From: Mycobacterium sp. shizuoka-1
GTDB taxonomy: Bacteria > Actinomycetota > Actinomycetes > Mycobacteriales > Mycobacteriaceae
NCBI RefSeq assembly: GCF_002723835.1
Contig: NZ_BEWG01000082.1
Coordinates: 1-64,000, forward strand
DNA length: 64,000 nucleotides
Direction: 5' to 3'
The position numbers and the translations under genes are program-made. Positions 16,930 through 25,779 of this stretch are shown here, piece after piece (the stretch's first letter is position 1; every line of letters starts with the position of its first letter). The notes beneath the pieces are model-generated. The model searched no databases and was not told where the DNA came from. It was given only the letters and a program-made list of their open reading frames with translations.

Positions 16930-17673
16930 ATGGATGACCTTAAGGACCGAGTAGTCGTTGTCACGGGCGGTAGCAGGGGCATGGGGCGCGAGATGGTCGT
17001 GGCCTTCGCTGAACGGGGCGCGCATGTGGCAATCGCGAGCCGGAAACAGGAGAACTGCATGCAATTGGCTGCGTTCGTGACTGACCGCTACGGGGTCCGC
17101 GCGCTTCCCGTGGGTTGCAACGTCAGCAACTGGTCAGACTGTGACCGGTTGACCCAGGCCGTATATGACGAGTTCGGGCGCGTCGACGTGCTGATCAACA
17201 ACGCCGGTCTATCGCCGCTGTACCCTTCCCTTGCGGAGGTCGACGAGGCGCTGTTCGACAAGGTGATCGGTGTGAATCTCAAAGGTCCGTTCCGGCTTTC
17301 AGCGAAGATCGGCGCTCGGATGGTCGAAGCCGGCGGTGGAGCGATCATCAACATCAGCTCCATTGCCGCGATCCGACCCAATGCCAGCGCCATTCCCTAT
17401 GCGGCGGCCAAGGCCGGCCTCAATTCGCTCACCGAAGGCCTCGCCCAGGCATATGCGCCGACGGTCCGCGTCAACACGATCCAGCCGGGCGCGTTCTTGA
17501 CCGACATCGCCTCGGCATGGACGCCCGAAGGACGCGCCCACATGGAGAACTCTGCCGCCCTGCAACGCTGCGGCAATCCCAATGAAATCGTTGGGGCTGC
17601 GCTCTACTTCGCGACCTCGGCGTCGTCGTTCTGCACGGGGGCTGTCCTGCGCATCGACGGCGGCACGGCCTGA
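16930..17673 (+). CDS. Short-chain dehydrogenase/reductase
   Basis: A 247-residue classical SDR. The NAD(P) motif is 'VVVTGGSRGMGREM' (~8-21), followed by 'LINNAGLSP' and catalytic Ser in 'INISSIAA'. Tyr-x3-Lys reads 'YAAAK'. The C-terminal 'TGAVLRIDGGTA' is the usual SDR ending. Length and motifs fit 3-oxoacyl reductase/hydroxyacyl dehydrogenase types. It has no ribosome-binding site before ATG 16930. It lies 49 bases upstream of an LLM oxidoreductase on the same strand and forms a two-gene unit with it. Confidence 0.88.
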   Translation: MDDLKDRVVVVTGGSRGMGREMVVAFAERGAHVAIASRKQENCMQLAAFVTDRYGVRALPVGCNVSNWSDCDRLTQAVYDEFGRVDVLINNAGLSPLYPSLAEVDEALFDKVIGVNLKGPFRLSAKIGARMVEAGGGAIINISSIAAIRPNASAIPYAAAKAGLNSLTEGLAQAYAPTVRVNTIQPGAFLTDIASAWTPEGRAHMENSAALQRCGNPNEIVGAALYFATSASSFCTGAVLRIDGGTA

Positions 17674-17722
17674 CGCCAGTTCCGCGTACCGTCCTCAATT
17701 CCACCAGAAAGGTCGGATCACC

Positions 17723-18700
17723 ATGTCCCGTCTCGGCTTGACGATCCCACTGGAAGGAACAGCCCTAGCACAGCAGCAATGTCACCTCGACACCATCGAA
17801 GGCGGCGGCTTCACCGACCTGTGGTCGGCCGAAGCCTCTGGCGCCGACGCCTTCACTCCGCTGGTTGCCGCCGCGGTCAGTCATCCGCGCTTCAGACTCG
17901 GTACGGCGATCGCGTCGGCATTCACGCGCGGCCCGGCGCTGATAGCGATGTCTGCGGCAGCCTTGGCCGACGTCGCACAAGGCGACGTCGCAGTTGGCAT
18001 CGGCGCCAGCTCCGACGTCATCGTCGAGAAATGGAACGGCCTCAAGTTCCAGGCACCGTATCAACAGGTTCGTGATGTGGTGTCCTTCGTACGCCGGGCC
18101 ATGACAGGTGAGCGCATCGACATGGTCTGCGACAGCTTCCGGATCGACGGCTTCCGACTCGAACGTGTCCCTAGGCGACAACCCAAGTTGTTGATAGCGG
18201 CGCTGCGACCAGGCATGCTGCGGCTAGCCGGTGCAATCTCGGACGGGGCGATCGTGAACTGGCTCGCGGCCTCCGATGTGCCCCGGTTGCAGCGGTGTGT
18301 GCGCTCGACTGGCTCTGATGCTGAGATCGTCGCCCGCCTGTTCGTGGTTCCGAGCGAAGATGTGGCGCTTGTACGGGCCACCGCACGACGGGCGATCGCG
18401 GCATACCTGAATGTGCCGGTGTATGCAGAGTTCCATCGCTGGCTGGGCCGCGGCGACCAGTTGGAGCCGATGTGGGCAGCCTGGCAGTCCGGTGACCGTG
18501 CCGCCGCGCTTGCCGCAATACCCGAGGCGGTCATCGACGACCTTTTCATCTACGGTAGTCCGAACGATATCGCCGCGCGGACAAGGGAATACGTGGACGC
18601 TGGGGTGACCACGCCGGTGCTGGCGATCATGCCCGCCAAGGGTCAGCCGTCGCCGTCACCGGAAGCTATTGCCTCGATTGGCCGTGCCTTCACCGGATGA
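17723..18700 (+). CDS. LLM-class F420-dependent oxidoreductase
   Basis: 325 residues. The fold begins LGLTIPLEG and continues with 'GGGFTDLWSAEASGADAFTP' (~28-47), 'FRLGTAIASAFTRGP' and 'GDVAVGIGASSDVIVEKWNG', all typical of mycobacterial F420-dependent luciferase-like enzymes. The C-terminal 'IYGSPNDIAARTREYVDAGV' is the usual end. The frame is open further upstream, but ATG 17723, preceded by AGAAAGG, starts the domain. It works in the cytoplasm with F420; the substrate is unknown. It is the second of the island's three LLM enzymes. Confidence 0.87.
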   Translation: MSRLGLTIPLEGTALAQQQCHLDTIEGGGFTDLWSAEASGADAFTPLVAAAVSHPRFRLGTAIASAFTRGPALIAMSAAALADVAQGDVAVGIGASSDVIVEKWNGLKFQAPYQQVRDVVSFVRRAMTGERIDMVCDSFRIDGFRLERVPRRQPKLLIAALRPGMLRLAGAISDGAIVNWLAASDVPRLQRCVRSTGSDAEIVARLFVVPSEDVALVRATARRAIAAYLNVPVYAEFHRWLGRGDQLEPMWAAWQSGDRAAALAAIPEAVIDDLFIYGSPNDIAARTREYVDAGVTTPVLAIMPAKGQPSPSPEAIASIGRAFTG

Positions 18701-18789
18701 CGTGGGTCCCTTCACGACCCGCATGTCGTGCGCCCCCTCGGCGCGCGCACTACACCGGCCTGCGAAGTGAACCCAACCTGGTGGCAGTG

Positions 18790-19413
18790 CTACTTTGGCG
18801 CACTGGTGGTGGGGCCGAGGACCTGCCAGCTGAGATCCGTCCAGGGCGCAGACAGCCACGTTCTGGTGGGTTCGACCGAGAGCTTCAAGGGCCCGCGTTC
18901 ACAGTAGATTCGGCTGTCTGGTGTCGCCGCACACGTGGTGCCTTCATGCGTGATGAACGACCGCGGGAGTAGCGGCTGCTGGGCCTGGGTGGCTGGAAAC
19001 CTCACCGCCATCGACCAATCGTAGTGGACATCACGGTCACCGTTGATCCATCCAATGTGGGTCACATCAGCAGGTGCACCAGGTATTTGGCCGCTGCAGC
19101 CGAAGTTTCCCCTGCCCCAGATTCCGCAAGTCAATCCGGTCGGTGACAGGAACCACACTCCGCCCGGCAGCGCAAAGTCATTGGCGTCGAGACGATCGTA
19201 GTACCTGATATCCGGCCATGGGTTGGCGCCAGGATCAGCGGCCGGGGAGTCCGCCGGACCGGCTGCCGCCGGCGGGTCCGGCGGCGGAGATGCGGGGTCG
19301 GCCTGCGAGGTGGCGGTGCCGCCCGTCAACATCATCGCCACACATATGGCGCTAAGGACACCGACGTTGCGCCGGTACCGACGCCGGATACTGTCTGAGG
19401 CAATCACAAGCAT
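18790..19413 (-). CDS. Exported mycobacterial protein of unknown function, end of mce operon
   Basis: 207 residues. A signal peptide is likely: basic RRRYRRN followed by a hydrophobic stretch ending near 'SQADP' (~38). A Pro/Ala-rich linker (~39-65) follows, then a domain with paired cysteines: 'SPTGLTCGIWGRGNFGCSG', 'PGAP' and 'EGTTCAATPDSRIYC'. This Cys-rich 'CGIW...GCSG..PGAP' pattern recurs in secreted mycobacterial proteins of unknown role. It is the last gene of the run on the minus strand that starts with yrbE, 32 bases after the MmpS-like gene. Extracytoplasmic location is predicted; function unknown. Confidence 0.7.
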   Translation of the reverse strand: MLVIASDSIRRRYRRNVGVLSAICVAMMLTGGTATSQADPASPPPDPPAAAGPADSPAADPGANPWPDIRYYDRLDANDFALPGGVWFLSPTGLTCGIWGRGNFGCSGQIPGAPADVTHIGWINGDRDVHYDWSMAVRFPATQAQQPLLPRSFITHEGTTCAATPDSRIYCERGPLKLSVEPTRTWLSAPWTDLSWQVLGPTTSAPK

Positions 19414-19445
19414 CTACTTTCGTCTACGAAGGTCACTCTCGTCCG

Positions 19446-19850
19446 TTAGGCCATGTGCGGCGTATCCCCATAGCAGGTCGCATTGCCGATGTCCAAAGTG
19501 CTCTGGCACAGCAGCTTTCCCTGATACCAGATTCGGACGCTCACCCAATTCCTAACCTGGGCTCGAGGTCTCCAATCCGCCCGGAGCTCGCTTCGTGCAA
19601 CTCCCCCGGCCACTGTCGTATCGAGCCGCCATGGGAGGGGGACATCCCTGATCAACATCCTGCGCTGAGCATCCATGTACTCGATACCGGCGATACCGAC
19701 GCTGTCGGAGACCACTTCATAGGTCACTACGTCGTCGGTCGCGCGCGCGTACGGGCTGAGGAGCCCCGCAACGAAAGCCGTTGAGAGCAGGACTGCCAAA
19801 GCGCGAACCACATCTCCGGAACGCGCCCCTGGCCACAGCCTCGCTGTCAT
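19446..19850 (-). CDS. MmpS-like exported protein
   Basis: 134 residues. The N-terminal hydrophobic segment is about residues 16-36. The extracytoplasmic part has 'VVTYEVVSDSVGIAGIEYMD', then 'LPWRLDTTVAGG', 'VSVRIWYQGKLLCQST' and 'NATCYG'. The order 'VTYEV...A.I.Y...LPW...V.....G' is that of MmpS proteins, small partners of MmpL lipid/siderophore exporters, but no mmpL gene is in the window. ATG 19850 overlaps the upstream stop (ATGA), so it belongs to the mce operon. An MmpS-like domain in an mce operon could help pass lipids across the envelope; that is inference. Confidence 0.65.
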   Translation of the reverse strand: MTARLWPGARSGDVVRALAVLLSTAFVAGLLSPYARATDDVVTYEVVSDSVGIAGIEYMDAQRRMLIRDVPLPWRLDTTVAGGVARSELRADWRPRAQVRNWVSVRIWYQGKLLCQSTLDIGNATCYGDTPHMA

Positions 19851-20350
19851 GATCCCACCAACACGACAGCGAGAAGCACCTTGCCAGCGTCTGCGTTCCA
19901 CAATCTGTCTGCGCCGAAGGCGGTAAAGGAACAGTCCGGAAGGGCCGAAAACCCTTGCAAAATAAGTCCCTTCGTCGCACCACCATCGCTGTCGGCCGCG
20001 CCGAGGAGAACCTTCACTTTGGCCCGCTTGCCGCCAAGGTCCCGGTAGATCGGAAGTGCATCGTCCACGGGGACGTTCTCCGCCTGATGGCTGAGATAGG
20101 TGTCGGTGGATCGATTCACGATCGAGGCAGTATGTTCGGCGAGCGGGTCATACTGAAGTGCAGGGCAACTCGTACCGCCACGCAACTGGGCTACCGCGTC
20201 AGCCAAGGTCGGCGATGGTTCGGCACCGGCGGGTGCGGATTGCAACAGGGCGGTGCAGAGAGCCAGTGCAACCGACGGCACGATCGATGCGACGGCGCCT
20301 GCCGTCCGCAGGATTTCGGGAGTCCGGCATCGTAAGGATTGCCACTTCAC
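19847..20350 (-). CDS. Exported protein of unknown function in the mce operon
   Basis: 167 residues from GTG 20350, which follows GAGAAGGG. A signal peptide is predicted: hydrophobic 'TAGAVASIVPSVALALC' and a likely cleavage near 'APAGAEPSP' (~44). The mature part has 'GGTSCPALQYDPLAEHTASI' and 'SALPDCSF', giving two cysteines that may pair. The 'SCP.L.YDPL.E..A' segment resembles the start of CAP-like or related secreted mycobacterial proteins, but the match is too short to name a family. It overlaps the next gene by 4 bases. Function unknown. Confidence 0.65.
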   Translation of the reverse strand: MKWQSLRCRTPEILRTAGAVASIVPSVALALCTALLQSAPAGAEPSPTLADAVAQLRGGTSCPALQYDPLAEHTASIVNRSTDTYLSHQAENVPVDDALPIYRDLGGKRAKVKVLLGAADSDGGATKGLILQGFSALPDCSFTAFGADRLWNADAGKVLLAVVLVGS

Positions 20351-20393
20351 GTGAATGGCCCTTCTCTCCGCGCGGTTCGCCGCGCCATCCCCG

Positions 20394-21032
20394 TCAGTCA
20401 CAGACGTGCGACCGATGGATCTTGCTGCCGAAACGCTGCGCATGCTGGAACGACGGGCCCGTGAACCAGGCGGGTTGGCGGCCTCTGAGGCCGTCTCGGA
20501 CATTGGACAGTTGTTGCCAGAGGCGGTAGAAGCTCTCGCCCTGAAAAAGTGGGAAATACTGGTCGTTCGATGAGTCCTGGGTGATAGTCAACGCCTGCGC
20601 ACGAGGTGTGAGGAAGTCCAGCGACTCATTGAGATTGGCAACCAGGGTATCGGCTTGTTCATTGATGCCGGGCGCATTCCAGTTGCCGTTCTCGCCGATC
20701 AGGTTCAAGTTAAAGGTCTCGACTTGATGAATCAACTGATCATATTGCGCGTTGTACCACTGGCACATCTCGCCAGCGGCGGTGATGTCGGCGGCGGTGA
20801 CCTCGTCTCGCGTCTGGTCGTACGGGAACGGGAAACGAGGCTGCCAATTGGTAGGAGTCGGAGTGACGACTGGCAACAGCGGTGGTCGGGCGTCATTGCC
20901 GGCCGGGTCCGCGGCCGCGAGGCCGGTCAGCGAAACTACCGCTGCCGCGGCCATCGCCGCACACGCTGCGACGACCCCCATTCGGCATCTGAGCGCGGAC
21001 ACGCTCCGTGCCGTGTTCAGGCGACCGGCCAC
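20394..21032 (-). CDS. Exported protein of unknown function in the mce operon
   Basis: About 212 residues if it starts at GTG 21032, which follows GGAGGGAGC; ATG 21047 is an alternative. A clear signal peptide (hydrophobic 'GVVAACAAMAAAAVVSLTG', cleavage near 'LAAADP') is followed by a Pro-rich stretch and then a mostly helical domain with many Asn/Gln and one Cys ('GEMCQWYNAQYDQLIHQVE'). I do not recognise the family. Its place after the Mce-associated gene, in the same orientation, suggests a periplasmic accessory of the Mce transporter. Confidence 0.65.
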   Translation of the reverse strand: MAGRLNTARSVSALRCRMGVVAACAAMAAAAVVSLTGLAAADPAGNDARPPLLPVVTPTPTNWQPRFPFPYDQTRDEVTAADITAAGEMCQWYNAQYDQLIHQVETFNLNLIGENGNWNAPGINEQADTLVANLNESLDFLTPRAQALTITQDSSNDQYFPLFQGESFYRLWQQLSNVRDGLRGRQPAWFTGPSFQHAQRFGSKIHRSHVCD

Positions 21033-21084
21033 TCCAGCTCCCTCCATCAGAAACACGGTGCCAAGCACCAACGCAACAGGCGTC

Positions 21085-21705
21085 TTACTTCGGGGGCATG
21101 ACCGCGTCGATGCCGCCGACGTCGGTGATTTGCCAATTGTTGTTGGCATCCATGGTGATGCTGTAGGTCGCCGTCGATTGAAGACCATCCGGCGCCTGCA
21201 TCGTCTTGGTGACGACGTTGACGAACGAATCGACCACGTAAACTCCGCCAGACTCCGACCGTACCTTGGCCACTAGCGGCTTCGCGGTCGAATTCCACTG
21301 CAGCGGTACCAGGATCTGCTCCATGGAATCGGCGGCCTTGGTCAGCTTGTCCTTGAGCTCCGGTGACGTCCCGGCAACCAGCTTGGTCTTCCAGCTGCCG
21401 AGGTCATGGAAATCCATGACCGCTGCATTCACCGCATAGTCAAGGGCCACGTCCTCGGCATGTTTGTAGTTTGCGGCCTGGCGCTTTTGGGCATCGATCG
21501 TGCCCTCAGCACTGACATAGAGCCAAGCCAGCACTCCGACTGCGGCGGCGAGAACGACGACGACGACACCCGTAACGAGCGCTCGCACCGACACAGCCTT
21601 AGGTGGCTTCCGCTCCACCCTCGCGGCGTCGGGCTCAGGCGCCGCAGAACTCTCCTCAGCGCTGCGCGGGGTCGCGCTCTTCTCGGTATCCATCGCGGCA
21701 GTCAT
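21085..21705 (-). CDS. Mce-associated membrane protein (Mam/Mas type)
   Basis: 206 residues from ATG 21705, which follows AAGGAG; the open frame goes on to 21741 but the ribosome-binding site favours 21705. The N-terminus is charged and Pro/Ala-rich, followed by a single membrane helix (~'LVTGVVVVVLAAAVGVLAWL') and a periplasmic domain with 'AVNAAVMDFHDLGSWKTKL' and a C-terminal 'YSITMDANNNWQITDVGGID'. This layout is that of the Mce-associated proteins encoded after mceF in actinobacteria, which stabilise Mce complexes. It starts 52 bases after the mceF stop. Confidence 0.82.
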   Translation of the reverse strand: MTAAMDTEKSATPRSAEESSAAPEPDAARVERKPPKAVSVRALVTGVVVVVLAAAVGVLAWLYVSAEGTIDAQKRQAANYKHAEDVALDYAVNAAVMDFHDLGSWKTKLVAGTSPELKDKLTKAADSMEQILVPLQWNSTAKPLVAKVRSESGGVYVVDSFVNVVTKTMQAPDGLQSTATYSITMDANNNWQITDVGGIDAVMPPK

Positions 21706-21756
21706 GTCAGATCTCCTTCTCTCAATGGGGGTTTCGGTCACGGGTGAGCCTCGCTC

Positions 21757-22719
21757 TCAAGATCCCGCCGGATCCGGAACGGTGACATGCAGTGTGATGG
21801 CACCGTCCTCAGGAACCGCTGCGAGCATGTTCGACAGGATCTGGCCGGTGTCGAAGTTCATCAAGGATCCGGCGATGCCGTTCATCTTGGGCAGAAGAGC
21901 TTCGGAGATCACCTTGAGATCGGGCGCACGGTCGTCGAGGAACTTCTGCAGCCGGGCGAGGAACGCCTGGAACAGCCGTAGCCCCGGCGGACCGTTCACC
22001 AGTACCACCTGCATAGCTGCGCCGTAGGTCGAGTGGATCAGTGGCCCTAGCTTGGTGACGGGGTCGACCAAGCTGGTCAGCGTCGGGCCAAGCCAGTCCG
22101 CGTTCTGCAGCAGTGTCTGCATATTCGCCAAGACCGTTTGCCCACGGCCATTCATGCCTGCGGTGGTGTTTCGCAGCAGCAAGCTCGTGCGGGCGAGGTT
22201 CGGCAGCACCGAACCCGGATCCGGCAGCGCCGCGTCGGCTTCGTTGACGATGCGTTTGAGTTGATCGGGGTCGAGTTGATTCATCACCCGGACGACGCTG
22301 GCGGCCAGTTCCGAGATCGAAGCCGGTTGGTGAACTCGTTCGGCGGCGATCCGTTGACCGTTCTTCAACATCGGCCCGTCAGACGTGCGTGGCTGCAAGC
22401 CAAGATAGGTCTCGCCGAGGGCCGACAAGTTGTCCAGGCGTACATCGGTATCGACCGGGATGGGCTGGCTGCGGTCGATATAGAAGTCGACCGTGGCATC
22501 GGAGACGGTGGATTGGATTCCGGTCACCTTGCCCACTGGCACACCGCGCAACAACACATTGGATCCCACGACCAGTCCGTTGACGTCGGCGACCGTCATC
22601 GACAGGTTGGTCCGATCCGACGGCGGCCCCAGTCGTAGTCCGAAGGACGCGATATAGGTGATCGACAGAGCGATGATCGCCGCGAAGACGGTAAACGACA
22701 CCATGTCACGTAGCCTCAT
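21757..22719 (-). CDS. MCE family protein, MceF position
   Basis: 320 residues. One N-terminal membrane helix ('MVSFTVFAAIIALSITYIA') is followed by the MlaD/MCE domain with 'VNGLVVGSNVLLRGVPVGKV' (~45-64), then a helical CUP1 domain with 'MNQLDPDQLKRIVNEADAAL'. M. tuberculosis MceF proteins are ~420-560 residues; this one lacks the long C-terminal tail. ATG 22719 overlaps the mceE stop (ATGA). It is presumed to be one subunit of a hexameric Mce tunnel carrying hydrophobic substrate from the outer layers to the YrbE permease. Confidence 0.88.
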   Translation of the reverse strand: MRLRDMVSFTVFAAIIALSITYIASFGLRLGPPSDRTNLSMTVADVNGLVVGSNVLLRGVPVGKVTGIQSTVSDATVDFYIDRSQPIPVDTDVRLDNLSALGETYLGLQPRTSDGPMLKNGQRIAAERVHQPASISELAASVVRVMNQLDPDQLKRIVNEADAALPDPGSVLPNLARTSLLLRNTTAGMNGRGQTVLANMQTLLQNADWLGPTLTSLVDPVTKLGPLIHSTYGAAMQVVLVNGPPGLRLFQAFLARLQKFLDDRAPDLKVISEALLPKMNGIAGSLMNFDTGQILSNMLAAVPEDGAITLHVTVPDPAGS

Positions 22720-23708
22720 GGCGTTGCTCCCAGAATTCGCAGCACGTCTTGGATATTGCCGGAGAGTTCTCGCCCGTCTGGCCCCTGAATCGAGGTGATG
22801 TTGATCGCCGGGTTCTTGTCGACCGGCAGGAAGAAGTCCGTGAAAAGCTTTCTCCAGTGCGGCACTTCGTCTTCGACGGCCCACTTGCTGTGTTGAATCG
22901 CCCCCATTGTGACGCCGAGCGAATCCAGCAGCGGTACCAGCCAGAAGCCGCCGCTGTAGATACTTCCGATGGAAGGGAGCAACAACCCGACGTATGACGC
23001 AGTTGTTGTGCCCCGGTCAAATCCAAGCATTCCGGCCGGGGAGAACCAGTGCTGGAAGTCCGGCACATGGACGGACATGACATCCCCGGTTCGTGAGACA
23101 CCGTCGAGCCACTGATCAACGAGATCCATGTTGTTGGCCAGATCGGAGAGGTCGACAGCGACCCGCGTGGTCAGCTTTCGAACGTCAGGTTCGGGCGGGG
23201 TGACCCTGTTGATGCCGATGATCGCTTGCTGCACTCGCTGAATCGACCCGCTGGCCACGAAGTTCGCCATGTTGGCAATGGTGTCTTCGAGTTGTGGCGG
23301 CGACGTCGTGTTCGACAGGGGGATCCGACCACCAGCTGACAGCGCAGTAGTCGCGGAATCTTGTTGGGAGCGTTCAAGCGCAACGTAGATGTCACCGAGG
23401 ACGGTAGCCTGCTGCAGCGTCGCATGCGCATTCGACGGTACCGTCACGCTCGGCTCGATGCGCGCTGTCACGTCGACGTGATCGCGGGCGCTCGCCACCT
23501 TGGTCACCACCCCGACCGCCGTTCCGTCAATGACGACCTTGGCCCGGTCCGGCAGGTTGAGGACGTTGGCGAACTCCATGACGATGTCGTAGCCGTCGCT
23601 GTAGGACTTGCCCGGCTGGGGCAGATTGTTCACCGACAGCGACGAACAGGATGTGAGCAGGACGACTGTGCTCAACAACGCCAGCATCGACGGAATTACG
23701 CGGTTCAT
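22716..23708 (-). CDS. MCE family lipoprotein, MceE position
   Basis: 330 residues. The signal peptide ends in the lipobox 'LLTSC' (Cys ~21), so it is a predicted lipoprotein, as MceE usually is. The MCE domain has 'LPDRAKVVIDGTAVGVV' (~52-68) and the helical region has 'NFVASGSIQRVQQAIIGINR'. A C-terminal part with 'SIGSIYSGGFWLVPLLDSLG' follows. ATG 23708 overlaps the mceD stop (ATGA), and the end overlaps the mceF start. The open frame extends to 23921, but the lipobox fixes the start. Confidence 0.88.
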   Translation of the reverse strand: MNRVIPSMLALLSTVVLLTSCSSLSVNNLPQPGKSYSDGYDIVMEFANVLNLPDRAKVVIDGTAVGVVTKVASARDHVDVTARIEPSVTVPSNAHATLQQATVLGDIYVALERSQQDSATTALSAGGRIPLSNTTSPPQLEDTIANMANFVASGSIQRVQQAIIGINRVTPPEPDVRKLTTRVAVDLSDLANNMDLVDQWLDGVSRTGDVMSVHVPDFQHWFSPAGMLGFDRGTTTASYVGLLLPSIGSIYSGGFWLVPLLDSLGVTMGAIQHSKWAVEDEVPHWRKLFTDFFLPVDKNPAINITSIQGPDGRELSGNIQDVLRILGATP

Positions 23709-24811
23709 CGTTTGTTGGCCATCGTCAGAACGTATTGCAGCAGCGCGACGTCGACCGCGTAGGGCTGGCCGGCGACGTCCATGCAGCTGCCCGGGACCTG
23801 AGCGTTCATGTATCCACATTGCAGCAGCCCGTCGTGTGTGGGAATCCGGTACATCGGGGGCCGATACCGGATGCTGAGGCCCCGATTGTTGACATGATTG
23901 GCGAATGTGTTGATCCACCATGGCACCGGATTGAACAGATCGGCCATCGCGTTGGCGTGCGGAGTCGTCTTTCTGAGCGCGTCTGATAAGGAATCCAGGG
24001 TCAGCTGGATCTCATCACCGGCATGCTGCTCGAGGTCACCGACGGCTGTGATCAATGCGGGGAACGGGCGGACAAGGCGTGTGCCCCCGTCCAGAGATCG
24101 ATTGAGGTCGGGGGTCGTGGTCACCGCGTCGAGGAGGATCTGCTTCATCGGCCCTCTGACATCGGCCAGGAACGTGGTGAGGTCAGCGAGATTGGTGGCG
24201 ATCGACCCCATCTCGCTGATCGCCCGGTCGGGGCTGTCGAGCAGTGCCGACGTGGATGTCAAAAGCTTGTTAGCAGGCTCCCCATTGCCGCGCATGAGCT
24301 GATCGAGTCCCGCAACAGTTCCGCCGACATTGGTCGAATCCTTGGGATTGATCGCATTCACGAACTCGGTTGTCGAGCCGATCACCTGGGACAGCGACTT
24401 CGGTGTGAGCGAGCGGTCCAATGGAACACACTCCCCCGGCTTGAGCCGGGGACCCTTTTCATAATTGCCGACCATCTCCAGCGCACGATCGGCGAGAACC
24501 GATGGTGAACGAATGACCGCGCGCACATCGCTGGGCAGCGGGCGGTCATCGGTCAAAGTGAAATCGACCCTGACGCTCTTCGCGCTCGGTGTAACCGATT
24601 TCACCTTCCCAATGGGAAAGCCCATCTGCGTCACGGGATTTCCGACGTACAGCCCAATGCTGTCGGGCATCACGGCGCAATAGTCGGCGCTGGTGCTGCT
24701 TATTGGGGAAGCCGATGGGGTGGCGCATGACACCGCCGCGGCGGCAACCGCGGCGAGGGTGGCGCCAGACAGGGCAGCGCGGCGCAATGAGACTCCGAGG
24801 TGGTGGCGCAT
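23705..24811 (-). CDS. MCE family protein, MceD position, with possible lipobox
   Basis: 368 residues from ATG 24811, which overlaps the mceC stop (TGATG). The N-terminus has a signal-like hydrophobic stretch ending 'AAAAVSCATPS'; the Cys at ~29 could be lipidated, which is unusual for MceD because normally only MceE carries a lipobox. The MCE domain includes 'IGLYVGNPVTQMGFPIGKVK' (~52-71). The C-terminal part has 'TPHANAMADLFNPVPWWINT' and paired Cys ('LQCGYMNAQVPGSC'). It is shorter than Mce1D (~530). Substrate not predictable. Confidence 0.85.
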   Translation of the reverse strand: MRHHLGVSLRRAALSGATLAAVAAAAVSCATPSASPISSTSADYCAVMPDSIGLYVGNPVTQMGFPIGKVKSVTPSAKSVRVDFTLTDDRPLPSDVRAVIRSPSVLADRALEMVGNYEKGPRLKPGECVPLDRSLTPKSLSQVIGSTTEFVNAINPKDSTNVGGTVAGLDQLMRGNGEPANKLLTSTSALLDSPDRAISEMGSIATNLADLTTFLADVRGPMKQILLDAVTTTPDLNRSLDGGTRLVRPFPALITAVGDLEQHAGDEIQLTLDSLSDALRKTTPHANAMADLFNPVPWWINTFANHVNNRGLSIRYRPPMYRIPTHDGLLQCGYMNAQVPGSCMDVAGQPYAVDVALLQYVLTMANKR

Positions 24812-25779
24812 CAGCACGCACTCCCCGGCATCGGGATGCACACATCAGTTGCGAGCAGCTCCGGCCGCGCATTCTGCGCGTCGAGAACGCGATCAAGCTT
24901 GTCGCGTACCCGACGAAGTCCACGAACGATGATGCCGCTCCGATCCGCCCAGCTCCGGAAAATCGCCTGCCAGTTGTGGATCTTCTCCAGGAACCGCTCC
25001 CGATGTGCGTTGTAGAACGGCGCGATCGGCGCAATGGCATCTCCGATGTCGCCCATTCCCATCAACGCCGCCCCGAAGCCCTTGCCATACAACGTCAACG
25101 TCTGCTCGAGTATCGAGACCTTGGAGATCACCTCCTTGAGCTCGGATGTCGAGTTGCTCAGCTCCTGGATGTACTCGTCGGAGAGATTCAGGATCGCCGA
25201 GATCTGACCGCGCTGCTTGTCGATCGTCTCGGTCAACGAATTGCCGGCGTCGATCACCGCACTCAGCGAATCGACGTTGGTACCGGTCAATCCCTTCGAG
25301 ATCTCATCCAGGGATTCGTTGATCGGCTTCGTCTTGATCTGATCCGTAATCGACACCGCATCGGTAAGTGTGCGCACCAGGCTGTAGGGCATCGTGACGC
25401 GTTCGCGTGGAATGACCTTGTCCCCCAGTGGCTTGTCGCCCAGAGATACTACGTTGACGTAATAACCACCCACGACCGTGAGCATTCGGACATCGACCTG
25501 GGACTGGTCGCCGACGAAGGCATCCTCTTTGACCGTAGTGTCGACCTTGACCTGATTCGGTTCGATCGCGAGGCTTTTCACCTTTCCTACGGTGATACCG
25601 GCGATCCGTACCGTGTCACCAGCCCGGACCGATGCTGCGTCATCGGTATAGAAGCTGACGGTCTTCTGCCCGGGGGGGCTGACGTATACCAAGGCAATGG
25701 CCATCGCGGTTACCGCAAGGAATATCAGCGCCGCGGCTCCCCACACCGTGGGGTTGCGCAAGAACTTCACTGATTGCAT
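24811..25779 (-). CDS. MCE family protein, MceC position
   Basis: 322 residues. A membrane helix ('TVWGAAALIFLAVTAMAIALVYV') is followed by the MCE domain: 'ASVRAGDTVRIAGITVGKV' (~48-66) and 'DQSQVDVRMLTVVGGYYVNV'. The CUP1 helical domain follows. It ends 'CIPMPGSAC'. The frame is open to 26100, but ATG 25779 is the natural start; it overlaps the end of mceB by 13 bases. The long proline-rich C-terminal tail of Mce1C/Mce4C is absent. Confidence 0.87.
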   Translation of the reverse strand: MQSVKFLRNPTVWGAAALIFLAVTAMAIALVYVSPPGQKTVSFYTDDAASVRAGDTVRIAGITVGKVKSLAIEPNQVKVDTTVKEDAFVGDQSQVDVRMLTVVGGYYVNVVSLGDKPLGDKVIPRERVTMPYSLVRTLTDAVSITDQIKTKPINESLDEISKGLTGTNVDSLSAVIDAGNSLTETIDKQRGQISAILNLSDEYIQELSNSTSELKEVISKVSILEQTLTLYGKGFGAALMGMGDIGDAIAPIAPFYNAHRERFLEKIHNWQAIFRSWADRSGIIVRGLRRVRDKLDRVLDAQNARPELLATDVCIPMPGSAC